This document shows, in pieces, positions 1 to 9,364 of a stretch of DNA of 64,000 nt (the first letter of the stretch is position 1; the number at the start of each line of letters is the position of its first letter). Below the pieces are notes generated by a model. It made no database searches, had not been told where the DNA came from, and worked only from the letters and a program-made list of their open reading frames with translations. A program made the position numbers and the translations under genes. Origin of the DNA: JBJYIN01 sp046237015 (lineage in GTDB: Bacteria > Pseudomonadota > Gammaproteobacteria > Enterobacterales > Enterobacteriaceae); assembly GCF_046237015.1 (NCBI RefSeq), contig NZ_JBJYIN010000012.1:82804-146803 (forward strand). The letters run 5' to 3'.

Positions 1-657
1 CAATTCATCATGTAATTTACTGTCAGGCTTATCACTGAGCGTTTCCAGGTTACCGCCGGAAAAACGCGCACCGGGATGCTCAGGATTCAATGTTTCTGCC
101 CCGACCTGCGCCATCCGATGACCATCACGGGAACGCGCCATTGTCATTTCAGCATTGACAGCATTACGTTCACGATCGGCATTCACCGGATCGAGTAACG
201 GTTCAGCGATCGCATCCGCAAGACGATCGACCGCTGGCTGTAATGCATCGTTTTCCACCTCAAGATAAAATGCCGTACGATAAGATGCTGTGCTGGCGTT
301 ATGACTGCCACCGTGCTTTTTCAAAAACTCAGACAGTGCTTCTGGTTCTGGGTAACGTTTCGAACCCATCAAAACCATATGCTCAAGGTAATGCGCCAAC
401 CCTAATTGACGGTTTGGATCGTCAAGCGAACCTATCGGTAAGGCTAATGACGCCAAGGATTTAGTGGCCTGAGGATCGGAAACCAACAGAACGGTCATTC
501 CATTATCCAGTTTTATCGCCTGGTACTGCCGCGGATCTTTCTCACTTTTACGGATAGTCTGCTCAAGAGGCTGCCAGCCTGTATCAGCCCAACTCAATGG
601 AAGCCAGAAAGTGAACACCAGAAACAATCCGGCCATCCAGACAAACGGTTTACGCAT
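1..657 (-). CDS. ptrA: Protease III (pitrilysin), N-terminal part
   Basis: This is the N-terminal 219 codons of a periplasmic M16 zinc metalloprotease that degrades small polypeptides; the gene runs off the left edge. Reading the minus strand from the ATG at 657 gives a signal peptide with a likely cut after residue 24 (PLSWA then DTG). The inverted zinc motif H89-Y-L-E92-H93 follows, then the conserved stretch GGSHNAS and a downstream NAVNAE helix that supplies the third zinc ligand in pitrilysins. It lies 30 bases downstream of recC on the same strand, as in the E. coli recC-ptrA-recB-recD cluster, so recB is expected just outside the window. The ORF is open to base 1 with no frameshift. 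Confidence 0.95.
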   Translation of the reverse strand, partial: MRKPFVWMAGLFLVFTFWLPLSWADTGWQPLEQTIRKSEKDPRQYQAIKLDNGMTVLLVSDPQATKSLASLALPIGSLDDPNRQLGLAHYLEHMVLMGSKRYPEPEALSEFLKKHGGSHNASTASYRTAFYLEVENDALQPAVDRLADAIAEPLLDPVNADRERNAVNAEMTMARSRDGHRMAQVGAETLNPEHPGARFSGGNLETLSDKPDSKLHDEL

Positions 658-687
658 GCAATTCTCCAATAACGACATCAACATCAA

Positions 688-3600
688 TCAAGCCAGATTA
701 GAACGAATGGGTGGTAACAACCAGGTTTGCGCAGCGGCAATAATGTCATTCATTCGTCTTTCATCCAATTCACGAACAATTCGCAGCAGATAGTCATCCT
801 CCCCCTCACCTGACAACCCGATATTACCTTGCCAGGCTAACAACAATTTGGCGCGCGCCTTATTCTGCGTATCATCATCCCATTGAATACTATCACTTTC
901 ACGATCATAGCATTGTGCTAACCACGCACTGCCTGATTTGTTGAGTAACAGCAATGGCTTATTCATTCCCTGTTGATAACCATCCAGCATTTGCTGTAAA
1001 AATGACTGAGCCACCTCCTGCGGCATCGGGGCAAACCGCCATGCGGATTTCTCACGCCCGTACATGCGGCTCTCTCCTTGGCCGCCTGATAGGCAATAGA
1101 CCAGATGCTCCAGCCACAATAGGATGCCATCCGTCATGGACAGTTTTCCAGGCCGCCAGCGCAACAAACCATTGTGCTGTACCTGAGTCAGCCAGCCACG
1201 GATATGCACATCATCGATTTGGATATCCACTTCCAGGCGATCCTCAGTATCAGATGTCATATCCTCACGTATACGCGTAGCCAGTTCTGCCATTTCCTCT
1301 TGTTGAGCCTGCCAGTAAAGTTCGCCAAAAGCACCAAAAGGCAACCCTCCCGCAGCACGAATTCGCTGATAGAGTTGGTCAGGATCGCCTTGCACAATCA
1401 GCGTATTGAGTAACTCGGTATTCAGTTGGTAGCGGCTCAGGTTATCGACAATAAAGGGTTCTTCATCCAGTAACTCATCGTTTTGCAGCATGAAACTAAC
1501 ACCCAGCCGAAGCTGAAAGAAAGCCCGCACCGGATGTCGATAAAAACGTTTTAAATCATCCAGCGTGATCTCGGTATAGTGCTGTAAAGGAAGTTCACGA
1601 TCAAAATCAGGCTGTGATTGCCCTTGTCGATTAGCCGCCGCAAGCCATTCAGCGGCAAAGCTCTGTGGTATCGGATCCGGCAAAAAATTTTCTGCATCAA
1701 ACGGCATCCGGCTGTGTTCATGACAGAGATGACGCATTACACGATCCGCACTGCTATCAATATCAAGCGTCTCATCCCCCGGCATATGATGGCTTTGCGC
1801 AATATATTCCATCAACTCACTCACCAATACTGAAGGGTAACGACGGGTATTATCCTGTATCGAGCGGCCGATATAGCTGATATATAATTTGTTCTGTGCG
1901 GATAACATCGCTTCCAAAAACAGATAGCGATCGTCATCACGTCGGCTACGATCGCCGCGCTGACGATTTTTCCCCATCAAATCAAACCCAAGCGGCGGCA
2001 ATGTCCTCGGATAGACGCCATCGTTCATTCCCAGCAGGCAAACAACCTTAAACGGAATAGAACGCATGGGCATCAGCGTACAAAAATTAATAGAACCCGC
2101 CAAAAAACGCTGGCTAAGCCGCTCTTGATCGAGCTTGCACGACAGTTCATCACGTAGCAGGGAAATAGGTACGGACTGTGGATAGCTGGCTGCCAACCCC
2201 ATATCAAGTACATGCCGCCACTGCTTCTCTATCAACGCCAGCGCAACCTCTGTTTCGCTATCCGCATCAAAAAAAGTGTCTAACAATTGGCGACACAAAG
2301 GCAGCCATTCCACCAGCGCACGAGGCTGCCGTAGACGCTGACGCCATTCGCTAAGTTGCATCAGCAATTCAGCCAATTGTCCGGCCAGTTCAGCAACCAA
2401 ACCACTGGATTCATCATAAGGCAAGACACCCTGCCAATCACCGGACTGACTATCCATTGCATAGCCCAATAGCATTCTCGTCAGCCCAAAACGCCAGGTA
2501 TGCTGCCCGGTTGGTGGCAACGACAGCTCACGAACGTTATCGTCATCCAATCCCCAACGGATACCAGATTCGACAACCCACAAGCGTAAACGACGCAATC
2601 CTTCTTCCTGAATACCAAATCGAGCAGCCAGAGCCGGCACTTCGAGCAATGCCAAAACCTGCTCGGCAGTAAAACGGCTAGTGGGTAAATCTAACAGGCT
2701 AATAACCGCCTGAAGTGCGGGATGAGCATGGCGAGCCCGTTGATCGGAAATAGCAAAAGGCAAATAGCGCTCTGCTGGGGCATTACCAAATACGGCTTGG
2801 ATAGATGGCGTATAGCTGTCTATATCTGCCATCATCACGATGATATCGCGCGGTGTGAGATCCGGATCATCGGCCATCATGGACAAGATTTGATCGTGCA
2901 AAACCTCAACCTCTCGCTGTGGACTGTGGCAAGCATGCACATCCACCGAACGATCATCTCCCTCCAACAAACGTTTCTTTGTGCTGGTTTCCAATGTCTG
3001 TGAACTAACCGCCACAACCGCGTGATCTTCCAATTCTAAAATATCGCGTTGTAACGTTTGTAACAGGTTATCAGCATCTAATTCCACAAACGCATCCACT
3101 TCTTGTACCGCATCAAGCTCGGCTAAAAGGTACAAATGGTCGCGGCCTAGTTTTCCCCAGGATGCCAGTAATGGGTTATTGAGTTGTTGCTCCCCTACCG
3201 CATTGAATAATCCTTCAACCTGTTGTCGATCATGAAATAATGGACGATGATTTTCAGGCTGGGCGTCGTCCCAGCGATGCAAACGACGAGAGCGGTTTTT
3301 CAGCGTGGCAAGAAACTTGTAATCCTGAATGTCACTCCAGTAATTGCGGCAAGGATTAGTAAACAGCAAGTGCACATCAATATGACGAGCCAGTGCTCGC
3401 AACGCCTGTAAATAGATCGGCGGTAAGGCAGAGATGCCACAGATGAAAACACGCGGTGGGAGCTCCGCCGGGCAGCTTTTTGCCTGTTCTAACGATAGAA
3501 TGAAGCGCTGATACAGGCTCGCATGATGCCATTCTGGCTGTTGTAAAACCTGAGTGTAATCAACCAATGCACGCCACAGAGCCGCTTGCCAAGGCTGATT

Positions 3601-4080
3601 GCCACCCAGCCCATCGACCAGATGCCCCGCCTGCCATTGTGCAATCCATAGGGGGCGATAGATCAAGTACTGATCGAAGAGATCAGCCACTCGTCCGGCA
3701 AGCTGATACCGCTTGCGCCGATCGTCATCATCCTGAAGATAGTGCCGTAATGGAATAAACTCAGGGTGTTCCAACTGTTCTGGCAGCAAATGCATCAGCT
3801 TCCAGGTCATCGCCTCTTTGCTGAAGGCGCTTTCTTTTGGAATATCAGGCAAAACATGGCGACACATATCCCACAAAAAAGCACCCGGTAATGGAAACTG
3901 AAGGTTGGCCGCGATACCAAAATGTTCAGCAAGTTCAATCTGCAACCACTGTGCCATTCCCGGGCTTTGCACCAGAATCACTTCCTGTTGAAAAGGATCC
4001 TGAAGCGGCTGACGTTTAATTAGCTCAACCATCAGCCTTTTTAAAATATCCAACTGGTTAGAATGATAAACCGTAAACAT
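688..4080 (-). CDS. recC: Exonuclease V (RecBCD) gamma subunit RecC
   Basis: RecC is the non-catalytic subunit of the RecBCD helicase-nuclease. It splits the duplex and scans the 3-prime strand for Chi during double-strand break repair. The product is 1130 residues, close to the E. coli length of about 1120. The N-terminus MFTVYHSNQLDILKRLM and the helicase-like segment SPGMAQWLQIELAEHFGIAAN are typical of RecC. The C-terminal nuclease-like fold, which lacks catalytic residues in the family, ends at about residue 1130. The ATG at 4080 is the first in frame. Downstream ptrA and upstream ppdC are on the same strand, as in E. coli. Confidence 0.97.
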   Translation of the reverse strand: MFTVYHSNQLDILKRLMVELIKRQPLQDPFQQEVILVQSPGMAQWLQIELAEHFGIAANLQFPLPGAFLWDMCRHVLPDIPKESAFSKEAMTWKLMHLLPEQLEHPEFIPLRHYLQDDDDRRKRYQLAGRVADLFDQYLIYRPLWIAQWQAGHLVDGLGGNQPWQAALWRALVDYTQVLQQPEWHHASLYQRFILSLEQAKSCPAELPPRVFICGISALPPIYLQALRALARHIDVHLLFTNPCRNYWSDIQDYKFLATLKNRSRRLHRWDDAQPENHRPLFHDRQQVEGLFNAVGEQQLNNPLLASWGKLGRDHLYLLAELDAVQEVDAFVELDADNLLQTLQRDILELEDHAVVAVSSQTLETSTKKRLLEGDDRSVDVHACHSPQREVEVLHDQILSMMADDPDLTPRDIIVMMADIDSYTPSIQAVFGNAPAERYLPFAISDQRARHAHPALQAVISLLDLPTSRFTAEQVLALLEVPALAARFGIQEEGLRRLRLWVVESGIRWGLDDDNVRELSLPPTGQHTWRFGLTRMLLGYAMDSQSGDWQGVLPYDESSGLVAELAGQLAELLMQLSEWRQRLRQPRALVEWLPLCRQLLDTFFDADSETEVALALIEKQWRHVLDMGLAASYPQSVPISLLRDELSCKLDQERLSQRFLAGSINFCTLMPMRSIPFKVVCLLGMNDGVYPRTLPPLGFDLMGKNRQRGDRSRRDDDRYLFLEAMLSAQNKLYISYIGRSIQDNTRRYPSVLVSELMEYIAQSHHMPGDETLDIDSSADRVMRHLCHEHSRMPFDAENFLPDPIPQSFAAEWLAAANRQGQSQPDFDRELPLQHYTEITLDDLKRFYRHPVRAFFQLRLGVSFMLQNDELLDEEPFIVDNLSRYQLNTELLNTLIVQGDPDQLYQRIRAAGGLPFGAFGELYWQAQQEEMAELATRIREDMTSDTEDRLEVDIQIDDVHIRGWLTQVQHNGLLRWRPGKLSMTDGILLWLEHLVYCLSGGQGESRMYGREKSAWRFAPMPQEVAQSFLQQMLDGYQQGMNKPLLLLNKSGSAWLAQCYDRESDSIQWDDDTQNKARAKLLLAWQGNIGLSGEGEDDYLLRIVRELDERRMNDIIAAAQTWLLPPIRSNLA

Positions 4081-4113
4081 TCTGGCTCCTGTTATGCCAC
4101 TATATATTGCGTA

Positions 4114-4551
4114 TTATTCACTAGCTGATTGTGCAGACTGGCAAAACCAACGGGTAAGCTGTGCCTGATAATTTCTCGGTGTAATCATGGTTGCCGTCAC
4201 TTTTCGACATTCTGCCGTTATCCTTTGTTCCGACAAACTGGACTGCCACCCTCGTTCACTCGCGATAACAGAAGCGCTATTGCCATTCACCCCATGACTG
4301 GGTCCCGTATTGTCGTTAAACCCCATAGTGTACGTGACTCCCGCATCATACGCTTCCAACTGCTGTACTACCTGCTGCCACGCCTGACGTTGCTGCCATT
4401 GATGCAAGAAAGATTCCTGCAATACCTGGTGGTACTGTAATAACCCCAACAGTGATACGGTCAGCAACAGTGCGGCAACTAGCGTCTCTACCAAACTGAA
4501 ACCACATTGTAGAGGTAACTGCCTCATGCTTAAGGTATTACTCTGGCTCAT
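4114..4551 (-). CDS. ppdC: Prepilin-like protein PpdC
   Basis: This is a type IV pilin/pseudopilin-like protein of about 145 residues, the last of four prepilin-like genes. It carries a prepilin peptidase signal (CGFSLVETLVAALLL) with cleavage expected between G and F, then one hydrophobic helix. The open frame extends upstream to 4701, but that part overlaps ygdB and looks nothing like a leader. I chose the ATG at 4551, which overlaps the end of ygdB by 14 bases; a second ATG at 4527 is an alternative. By analogy with E. coli the cluster may encode minor pilins, but its function is poorly defined. The family call rests on the signal and on synteny. Confidence 0.8.
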   Translation of the reverse strand: MSQSNTLSMRQLPLQCGFSLVETLVAALLLTVSLLGLLQYHQVLQESFLHQWQQRQAWQQVVQQLEAYDAGVTYTMGFNDNTGPSHGVNGNSASVIASERGWQSSLSEQRITAECRKVTATMITPRNYQAQLTRWFCQSAQSASE

Positions 4552-4993
4552 CACAACGTTCAGCCTCTTTATCCGGACAAAAATCAAGCCATCCACGGGA
4601 AGCAAACTGGAGTGTAAGACGATCGGATGCCATACCAGACAACACAACTCGCTGATACAAGAAGAGTGGCCGACTCTGGAACGGTAGCACGCCTTCCCCA
4701 CGCAAGATACCTACCCCTTCACTGGTGGATTTTTTCAGGCATACATTCAGCATATCTGTCGCCATTTTCTGACACGTCCAGCTATCCTGTAATGGGGGCC
4801 AGCCAACATTCATCCCCCAGCTTAGAGAAGATAGAGCCTGATTAAATGCTCGTAGATAGTGGCGCTCATCATTTCCCATCTGTACCGTGGCATCAAGCTG
4901 GCGCTGTAGGCCAGACATGAGAATTAGCCCCATAATGGAAATCAGCATCACCATAACCAACGTACTGCTCCCAGACTGCTTTTTTCTGTTCAT
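4538..4993 (-). CDS. ygdB: Prepilin-like minor component YgdB (DUF2509)
   Basis: A 151-residue protein with a short basic N-terminus and one hydrophobic helix (SSTLVMVMLISIMGLILMSG). This resembles a GspK/PilX-like pseudopilin without the usual GF-x3-E signal. The C-terminus ends RGWLDFCPDKEAERC, which matches the conserved end of E. coli YgdB. Its ATG overlaps the ppdB stop codon (ATGA, 4990-4993), indicating translational coupling. It is the third gene of the leftward ppdA-ppdB-ygdB-ppdC unit. Confidence 0.85.
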   Translation of the reverse strand: MNRKKQSGSSTLVMVMLISIMGLILMSGLQRQLDATVQMGNDERHYLRAFNQALSSLSWGMNVGWPPLQDSWTCQKMATDMLNVCLKKSTSEGVGILRGEGVLPFQSRPLFLYQRVVLSGMASDRLTLQFASRGWLDFCPDKEAERCDEPE

Positions 4994-5565
4994 TGGTTTC
5001 TACCCAAAATCAAACGGGTAACCGTACGCTTAATCACAGGGCGCTTTGTCCAAAACCCGCTTAATCGCACCTCATACATCCTGCGCGCTGAAAGACCCGA
5101 CAAAGTCTGTACATGAAAATGCGTTAGTGTGACCTCTTGTGGATCAAAAAGCTTCTCCCAGCGATCGCCATGACAATTATGTGCCCCGCTTTGGATCTCC
5201 AACGCGCCAGCACGCAGGCGATAACCGAATGACTCCTCTTCCTGCATGGTTCCCCCATCCCATACACCATTACGATTCAGATCGTAGGAGACATTGAGGC
5301 AACTGTTCGGGCTTTCTCCCGGGTAATTCCCCAACGAGATCGGTGTTCCTTGGCATTCTCCGGCGCAGAAACCCGCACGACGAACATCTTTCTCAATGCC
5401 GGAAACCACAGCACTAAGCAGTTGCTCCAGACGAAAATACTGGGCACTGTTTTGACTCTGGCTACGAAGAATGGGATACCATTGTGCCGCAGACAACATA
5501 ATCAGACTGCTCAAGCTTAGCGCCAGCAGCATTTCAGGCATCGTAAACCCCCGATTTATTAACAT
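4990..5565 (-). CDS. ppdB: Prepilin peptidase-dependent protein PpdB
   Basis: A 191-residue pseudopilin. It starts with a six-residue leader and the prepilin signal RGFTMPEMLLALSLSSLIML, where cleavage falls between G and F and glutamate is at mature position 5. Two cysteine-rich patches (GFCAGECQG and SGAHNCHGD) suggest disulfides outside the membrane. It overlaps ppdA by 7 bases and ygdB by 4 bases. E. coli has the same order, and family members are substrates of prepilin peptidase. Confidence 0.88.
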   Translation of the reverse strand: MLINRGFTMPEMLLALSLSSLIMLSAAQWYPILRSQSQNSAQYFRLEQLLSAVVSGIEKDVRRAGFCAGECQGTPISLGNYPGESPNSCLNVSYDLNRNGVWDGGTMQEEESFGYRLRAGALEIQSGAHNCHGDRWEKLFDPQEVTLTHFHVQTLSGLSARRMYEVRLSGFWTKRPVIKRTVTRLILGRNQ

Positions 5566-6062
5566 AAAGGGATCGCCAGAACGGGACGTTCTTCACTACA
5601 CAAACGCATACGTCCGCGAGCCGATATGACCAGACGTATTTTCCCTGCCGGACTCATCAACGTCATATGACCAGCCTGTGCGGTACTACGCAGGCCATAA
5701 AAAGCAAAACTATTACTTGTTGCCTTTGCCACTGACGCATCTTTGGTCATACGAACATACTGACGATTATTCTCCTCACGACACATTTCATCACCTTTCT
5801 GGCGCTCGACATCGCTGACCATACACCATCGTTCGCCTTGTTGAATCAAACGAGCCGAACGCGTTTGATTATGCCAATAGGCATTGGCCTGCACCCGGTT
5901 AAAAAAATCCAGTAGCTGTTGTGCATTTTGTTCCAGACGTAAAGCCTGTTGGTAATCAACCCATGTATGGATGCCACCCCCAGTCAGTAACGCAACGATG
6001 GCTAAAACGATGATAATTTCAAGCAAGGTAAACCCTTGCTGTTCCCGACAAGATATATTCAT
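5559..6062 (-). CDS. ppdA: Prepilin peptidase-dependent protein PpdA
   Basis: A 167-residue GspH/FimT-like pseudopilin, the first gene of the prepilin cluster. After a leader of about nine residues comes QQGFTLLEIIIVLAIVALL, a textbook type IV prepilin signal with glutamate at mature position 5. The C-terminal part has a GspH-like pattern (MTLMSPAGKIRLVISARGRMRLC). In E. coli, thyA lies directly upstream of ppdA. Here the speF-potE unit separates them. Confidence 0.88.
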   Translation of the reverse strand: MNISCREQQGFTLLEIIIVLAIVALLTGGGIHTWVDYQQALRLEQNAQQLLDFFNRVQANAYWHNQTRSARLIQQGERWCMVSDVERQKGDEMCREENNRQYVRMTKDASVAKATSNSFAFYGLRSTAQAGHMTLMSPAGKIRLVISARGRMRLCSEERPVLAIPLC

Positions 6063-6716
6063 GCCGGTAGACTAAGGTGTTTTAGCGCTAAATACAGTGC
6101 ATTTGTGTCTTTATGCGTACCAATACGCAATGAGTGATTGCAATGATGTAACAATGGAAAAAACTTGCGAGAAGCAGATTAAACACTCTATTTTCTTGTG
6201 GAAATAAGCGAATACATTAAACAAATCGTAGAGTGAATGTCTTTTACGCTGCCTAGCGTCACACAATATTAAGTATTGCTTATAAAAACCGTCTTTTGAC
6301 TCAAACCTATTACTCGAAAATAATTAATCAATGGAAAAAATAAATATTTGAACAAAAAATGGCGATATCATTGCGTATAGTTTTACTTTAACTGCATAGC
6401 TAGTCATTCGCTAATTCCACATAAAAAACACCATCATTAACAGTTCATTTACTTTAATAGCGGAAAAATGAGCGCCATACGTAAAAATAAAGGCACTAGC
6501 ATCACCCACAAAGGGAAAAGTGTTGCATAACACTCTCATTTATCAACATCCATAATAAAAAAATATGCATTATTTATGCAGTCAAAAATGAATACAAAGT
6601 GAATAGATATTTAAAAATGAAGATATTTTTTTGAAGTAAATCACAAAAACTTATATTTTATGCAATATACTGGCTTCGAGTCATGAGACTTAGTGAATAG
6701 TTATAAGGAGGAAAAA
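6063..6716. other. AT-rich intergenic region upstream of speFL
   Basis: These 654 bases lie between ppdA (leftward) and the speFL leader (rightward) and must hold both promoters. The right half is very AT-rich. A possible speFL promoter is TTGAAG at 6631 with a TATTTT at 6654 (17-base spacer); TATACT at 6666 is an alternative -10. I could not identify a specific operator, and I saw no convincing ORF. An acid- or stress-responsive promoter would fit what is known of speF, but that is inference. Confidence 0.4.
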
Positions 6717-6821
6717 GTGGAGAACAACAACAGAAAATCTGCCCACATCAGGCGAACGACGCATATTATGAAAATGTCTCATCGTAGCTGTTTTGACTTC
6801 CATCTCTTCAACGCTAGATAA
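6717..6821 (+). CDS. speFL: Ornithine-sensing leader peptide SpeFL
   Basis: This is a 34-codon ORF starting with GTG at 6717, seven bases after a strong AAGGAGG ribosome binding site at 6704-6710. Its sequence contains HIRRTTHIMK in the middle and ends FDFHLFNAR. These are the conserved parts of the E. coli and Salmonella SpeFL (orf34) arrest peptide, which has the same length. In those species free ornithine captured by the nascent chain stalls the ribosome near the end of this ORF. That blocks Rho-dependent termination and switches on speF. speF begins 299 bases further on, so the arrangement is the same. It is too short for most gene callers and has a non-ATG start. Confidence 0.93.
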   Translation: MENNNRKSAHIRRTTHIMKMSHRSCFDFHLFNAR

Positions 6822-7120
6822 CCCTACCCCTAAAAACTGAGTATCCCTTTTCAGGATGGTCACGTTTTCTCTCATACATGTGTAAAATTTGCCTGGCGGT
6901 AACATCGTCTGGGGTAAGACATATTTTTCGCATTAATCAGACCATTTATTATTCGAAATAATTTATTTTTTCGAAGAGAGATACTCATGCTTTCGCCAGA
7001 AACGAAGTAAAGGTTATTTATTTCCTTTACCGTCCCTGTGCGTGCAAAAAAAAGTTTTTTCCCTTATATGCAAATTCATTTTCGTGCATAGGCACCGCTG
7101 TATAAAAAAAAGAGGATATT
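6822..7120 (+). promoter_or_regulatory. speFL-speF leader region, expected Rho-dependent terminator
   Basis: A 299-base untranslated spacer between the SpeFL stop codon and speF. It opens with a C-rich, low-structure stretch (ccctacccc), the kind of sequence that can act as a Rho entry site. A ribosome binding site (AAGAGGAT) precedes the speF ATG. I saw no strong intrinsic terminator. In E. coli and Salmonella the equivalent spacer carries a Rho-dependent terminator that is masked when the ribosome stalls on SpeFL; the same role here is inferred from the conserved leader. Confidence 0.55.
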
Positions 7121-9307
7121 ATGGCTAAGCTTAATTTAAAAGTAGCCGTTAGTTCAGATGTTACCCACAGTTTTAATACCGAACGTGAAACGATTGATAT
7201 TAAAAATACGTCATTTATTGATGTCTGTGCCGCCGTGCTTTCCTTACAGGATGCAACGTCCGGCATGCTGGATAAGATAGAGAAAACCGCATTCAACCTA
7301 CCGGTTTTCATTGCAGTCAATCAGGGCGAAAATATTCCGGCGAGCGATCTACTGCGCGTCAGCGGCGTTTTCGAATTGAACGACGGTAATGCCGATTATT
7401 ACGGTAAGCAACTGGCGTCCGTAGCCGATAAATACGAAAGCGAACTGCTTCCCCCCTTCTTCGGTCGTCTGGTCGATTACGTAGAACAAGGATATACCGC
7501 ATTTGACTGTCCGGGACACCAGGGAGGACAATTCTTCCGTCGTCATCCTACCGGCCAACAATTCTTTGATTACTTTGGCGAAACACTTTTCCGTTCCGAC
7601 CTTTGTAACGCAGATGTGGCAATGGGCGACCTGCTGATTCATGAAGGGGCACCCTGCCTGGCCCAACAGCACGCAGCCAAAGTCTTCAACGCCGATAAAA
7701 CCTATTTCGTTCTCAACGGCACATCTTCTTCAAATAAGGTCGTGTTAAACGCACTGTTAAGCCCCGGCGACTTAGTCTTATTTGACCGTAATAACCATAA
7801 ATCAAACCACCATGGCGCACTGATTCAGGCTGGTGCGACACCGGTTTATCTGGAAACAGCTCGTAACCCATTTGGATTTATCGGCGGGATTGACGCTCAT
7901 TGCTTTGAAGAGAAATACCTGCGGGAATTGGTTGCAGAAGTCGCCCCTGAACGGAAATCGGAACAGCGTCCTTTCAGACTTGCTGTAATCCAATTAGGCA
8001 CCTATGACGGTACCATTTATAACGCACGTCAAGTTGTCGATAAAATCGGCCACCTGTGTGATTACATCCTGTTCGACTCCGCCTGGGTAGGCTACGAGCA
8101 GTTCATTCCAATGATGAACGCCTGTTCCCCTCTGTTGTTGGAACTGAACGAAAACGATCCGGGCATTCTGGTCACTCAGTCCGTACACAAGCAAATGGCT
8201 GGCTTCTCACAAACGTCTCAGATTCATAAAAAAGACAAACATATCAAAGGACAAGCTCGTTACGTTAACCATAAACGTATGAATAATGCCTTTATGATGC
8301 ATGCCTCAACCAGCCCCTTCTACCCACTTTTTGCCGCATTGGATGTTAACGCCAGAATGCACGAAGGCGAAAGCGGGAAGAAAATGTGGATGGAATGTGT
8401 CAAAAACGGGATTGAAACACGTAAATTACTGTTGAAACTCTGTACTCATATCCGTCCCTTTATTCCAACGGAAGTCGATGGACGTAAATGGGAAGAGTAT
8501 GAAACAGAAGAAATGGCTAACGACCTGCGTTTCTTCAATTTCGTACCAAATGAACGTTGGCATTCATTTGAAAATTACGAAAAAAATCAGTATTTCGTCG
8601 ATCCATGCAAATTAATGCTGACCACTCCGGGCATTGATGTCAAAACCGGGGAATACGAAGCATTTGGTGTACCAGCCACCATTCTGGCTAACTACCTGCG
8701 TGAAAACGGGATTGTACCGGAGAAATGCGATCTTAACTCCATCTTGTTCCTGATGACCCCTGCTGAAGATATGGCAAAAATGCGCCACCTGGTCGCATTA
8801 ATCGCCCAATTCGAGCGCCTGTTAGAAGAAGATGCTCCACTCTCTGACGTGCTTCCCAGCATTTATCGTCACCACGAAGAACGTTATTGTGGTTATACCA
8901 TCCGTCAGCTCTGTCAGGAAATGCACGACCTTTACGTCAGAAATGATGTAAAAACGTTGCAAAAAGAGATGTTCCGTAAAGCTTGCCTTCCACAATCCGT
9001 GATGAATCCGCAGAAAGCCAACGTCGAATTTGTACGTGGCAATGTTGAGCTGGTTGCACTCGCCGATATTGAAGGCCGTATTGCCGCTGAAGGCGCCCTT
9101 CCTTATCCGCCGGGCGTGCTGTGTGTCGTACCGGGAGAACGTTGGAATGGTCCGGTGCAACACTACTTCCTGGCGCTGGAAGAAGGAATTAACCGCCTGC
9201 CAGGTTTCGCACCTGAGCTACAAGGCGTTTATATCCAGGAAGAAGACGGTCGCAAACGCGCTTACGGCTATGTGATCAAAAACGAACCTGTCGGCAGAAA
9301 CGCCTGA
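7121..9307 (+). CDS. speF: Inducible ornithine decarboxylase SpeF
   Basis: A 728-residue PLP-dependent, fold-type I decarboxylase that converts ornithine to putrescine and CO2. It has an N-terminal wing domain of about 105 residues. The core carries FDCPGHQGG (128-136), NGTSSSNKVV (199-208), FDSAWVGYEQF (318-328) and the PLP lysine K357 in TQSVHKQ. The C-terminal domain ends with PPGVLCVVPGE and ELQGVY. It differs from the SpeC of this window in sequence and has the SpeFL leader and potE partner that define SpeF. Together with PotE it consumes a cytoplasmic proton per ornithine, giving acid resistance and putrescine export. Confidence 0.96.
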   Translation: MAKLNLKVAVSSDVTHSFNTERETIDIKNTSFIDVCAAVLSLQDATSGMLDKIEKTAFNLPVFIAVNQGENIPASDLLRVSGVFELNDGNADYYGKQLASVADKYESELLPPFFGRLVDYVEQGYTAFDCPGHQGGQFFRRHPTGQQFFDYFGETLFRSDLCNADVAMGDLLIHEGAPCLAQQHAAKVFNADKTYFVLNGTSSSNKVVLNALLSPGDLVLFDRNNHKSNHHGALIQAGATPVYLETARNPFGFIGGIDAHCFEEKYLRELVAEVAPERKSEQRPFRLAVIQLGTYDGTIYNARQVVDKIGHLCDYILFDSAWVGYEQFIPMMNACSPLLLELNENDPGILVTQSVHKQMAGFSQTSQIHKKDKHIKGQARYVNHKRMNNAFMMHASTSPFYPLFAALDVNARMHEGESGKKMWMECVKNGIETRKLLLKLCTHIRPFIPTEVDGRKWEEYETEEMANDLRFFNFVPNERWHSFENYEKNQYFVDPCKLMLTTPGIDVKTGEYEAFGVPATILANYLRENGIVPEKCDLNSILFLMTPAEDMAKMRHLVALIAQFERLLEEDAPLSDVLPSIYRHHEERYCGYTIRQLCQEMHDLYVRNDVKTLQKEMFRKACLPQSVMNPQKANVEFVRGNVELVALADIEGRIAAEGALPYPPGVLCVVPGERWNGPVQHYFLALEEGINRLPGFAPELQGVYIQEEDGRKRAYGYVIKNEPVGRNA

Positions 9308-9318
9308 TCAGAATGATC

Positions 9319-9345
9319 TCAGCGGAGATCATTTCTCTCCGCTGA
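9319..9345 (+). promoter_or_regulatory. Intercistronic hairpin between speF and potE
   Basis: A perfect 10-bp inverted repeat (TCAGCGGAGA and TCTCCGCTGA) with a 7-base loop lies in the 57-base gap between speF and potE. No T-run follows it, so it is more likely an mRNA-stabilising or processing structure than a terminator. It could set different levels of SpeF and PotE from one transcript; that role is inferred. Confidence 0.5.
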
Positions 9346-9364
9346 CCTGTTTGTTAAGGAACAG

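Noticed and set aside
6690..6905. 71-codon open frame on the minus strand opposite speFL
   Set aside because: It is the shadow of the speFL leader region, where the plus strand is clearly the conserved coding strand.
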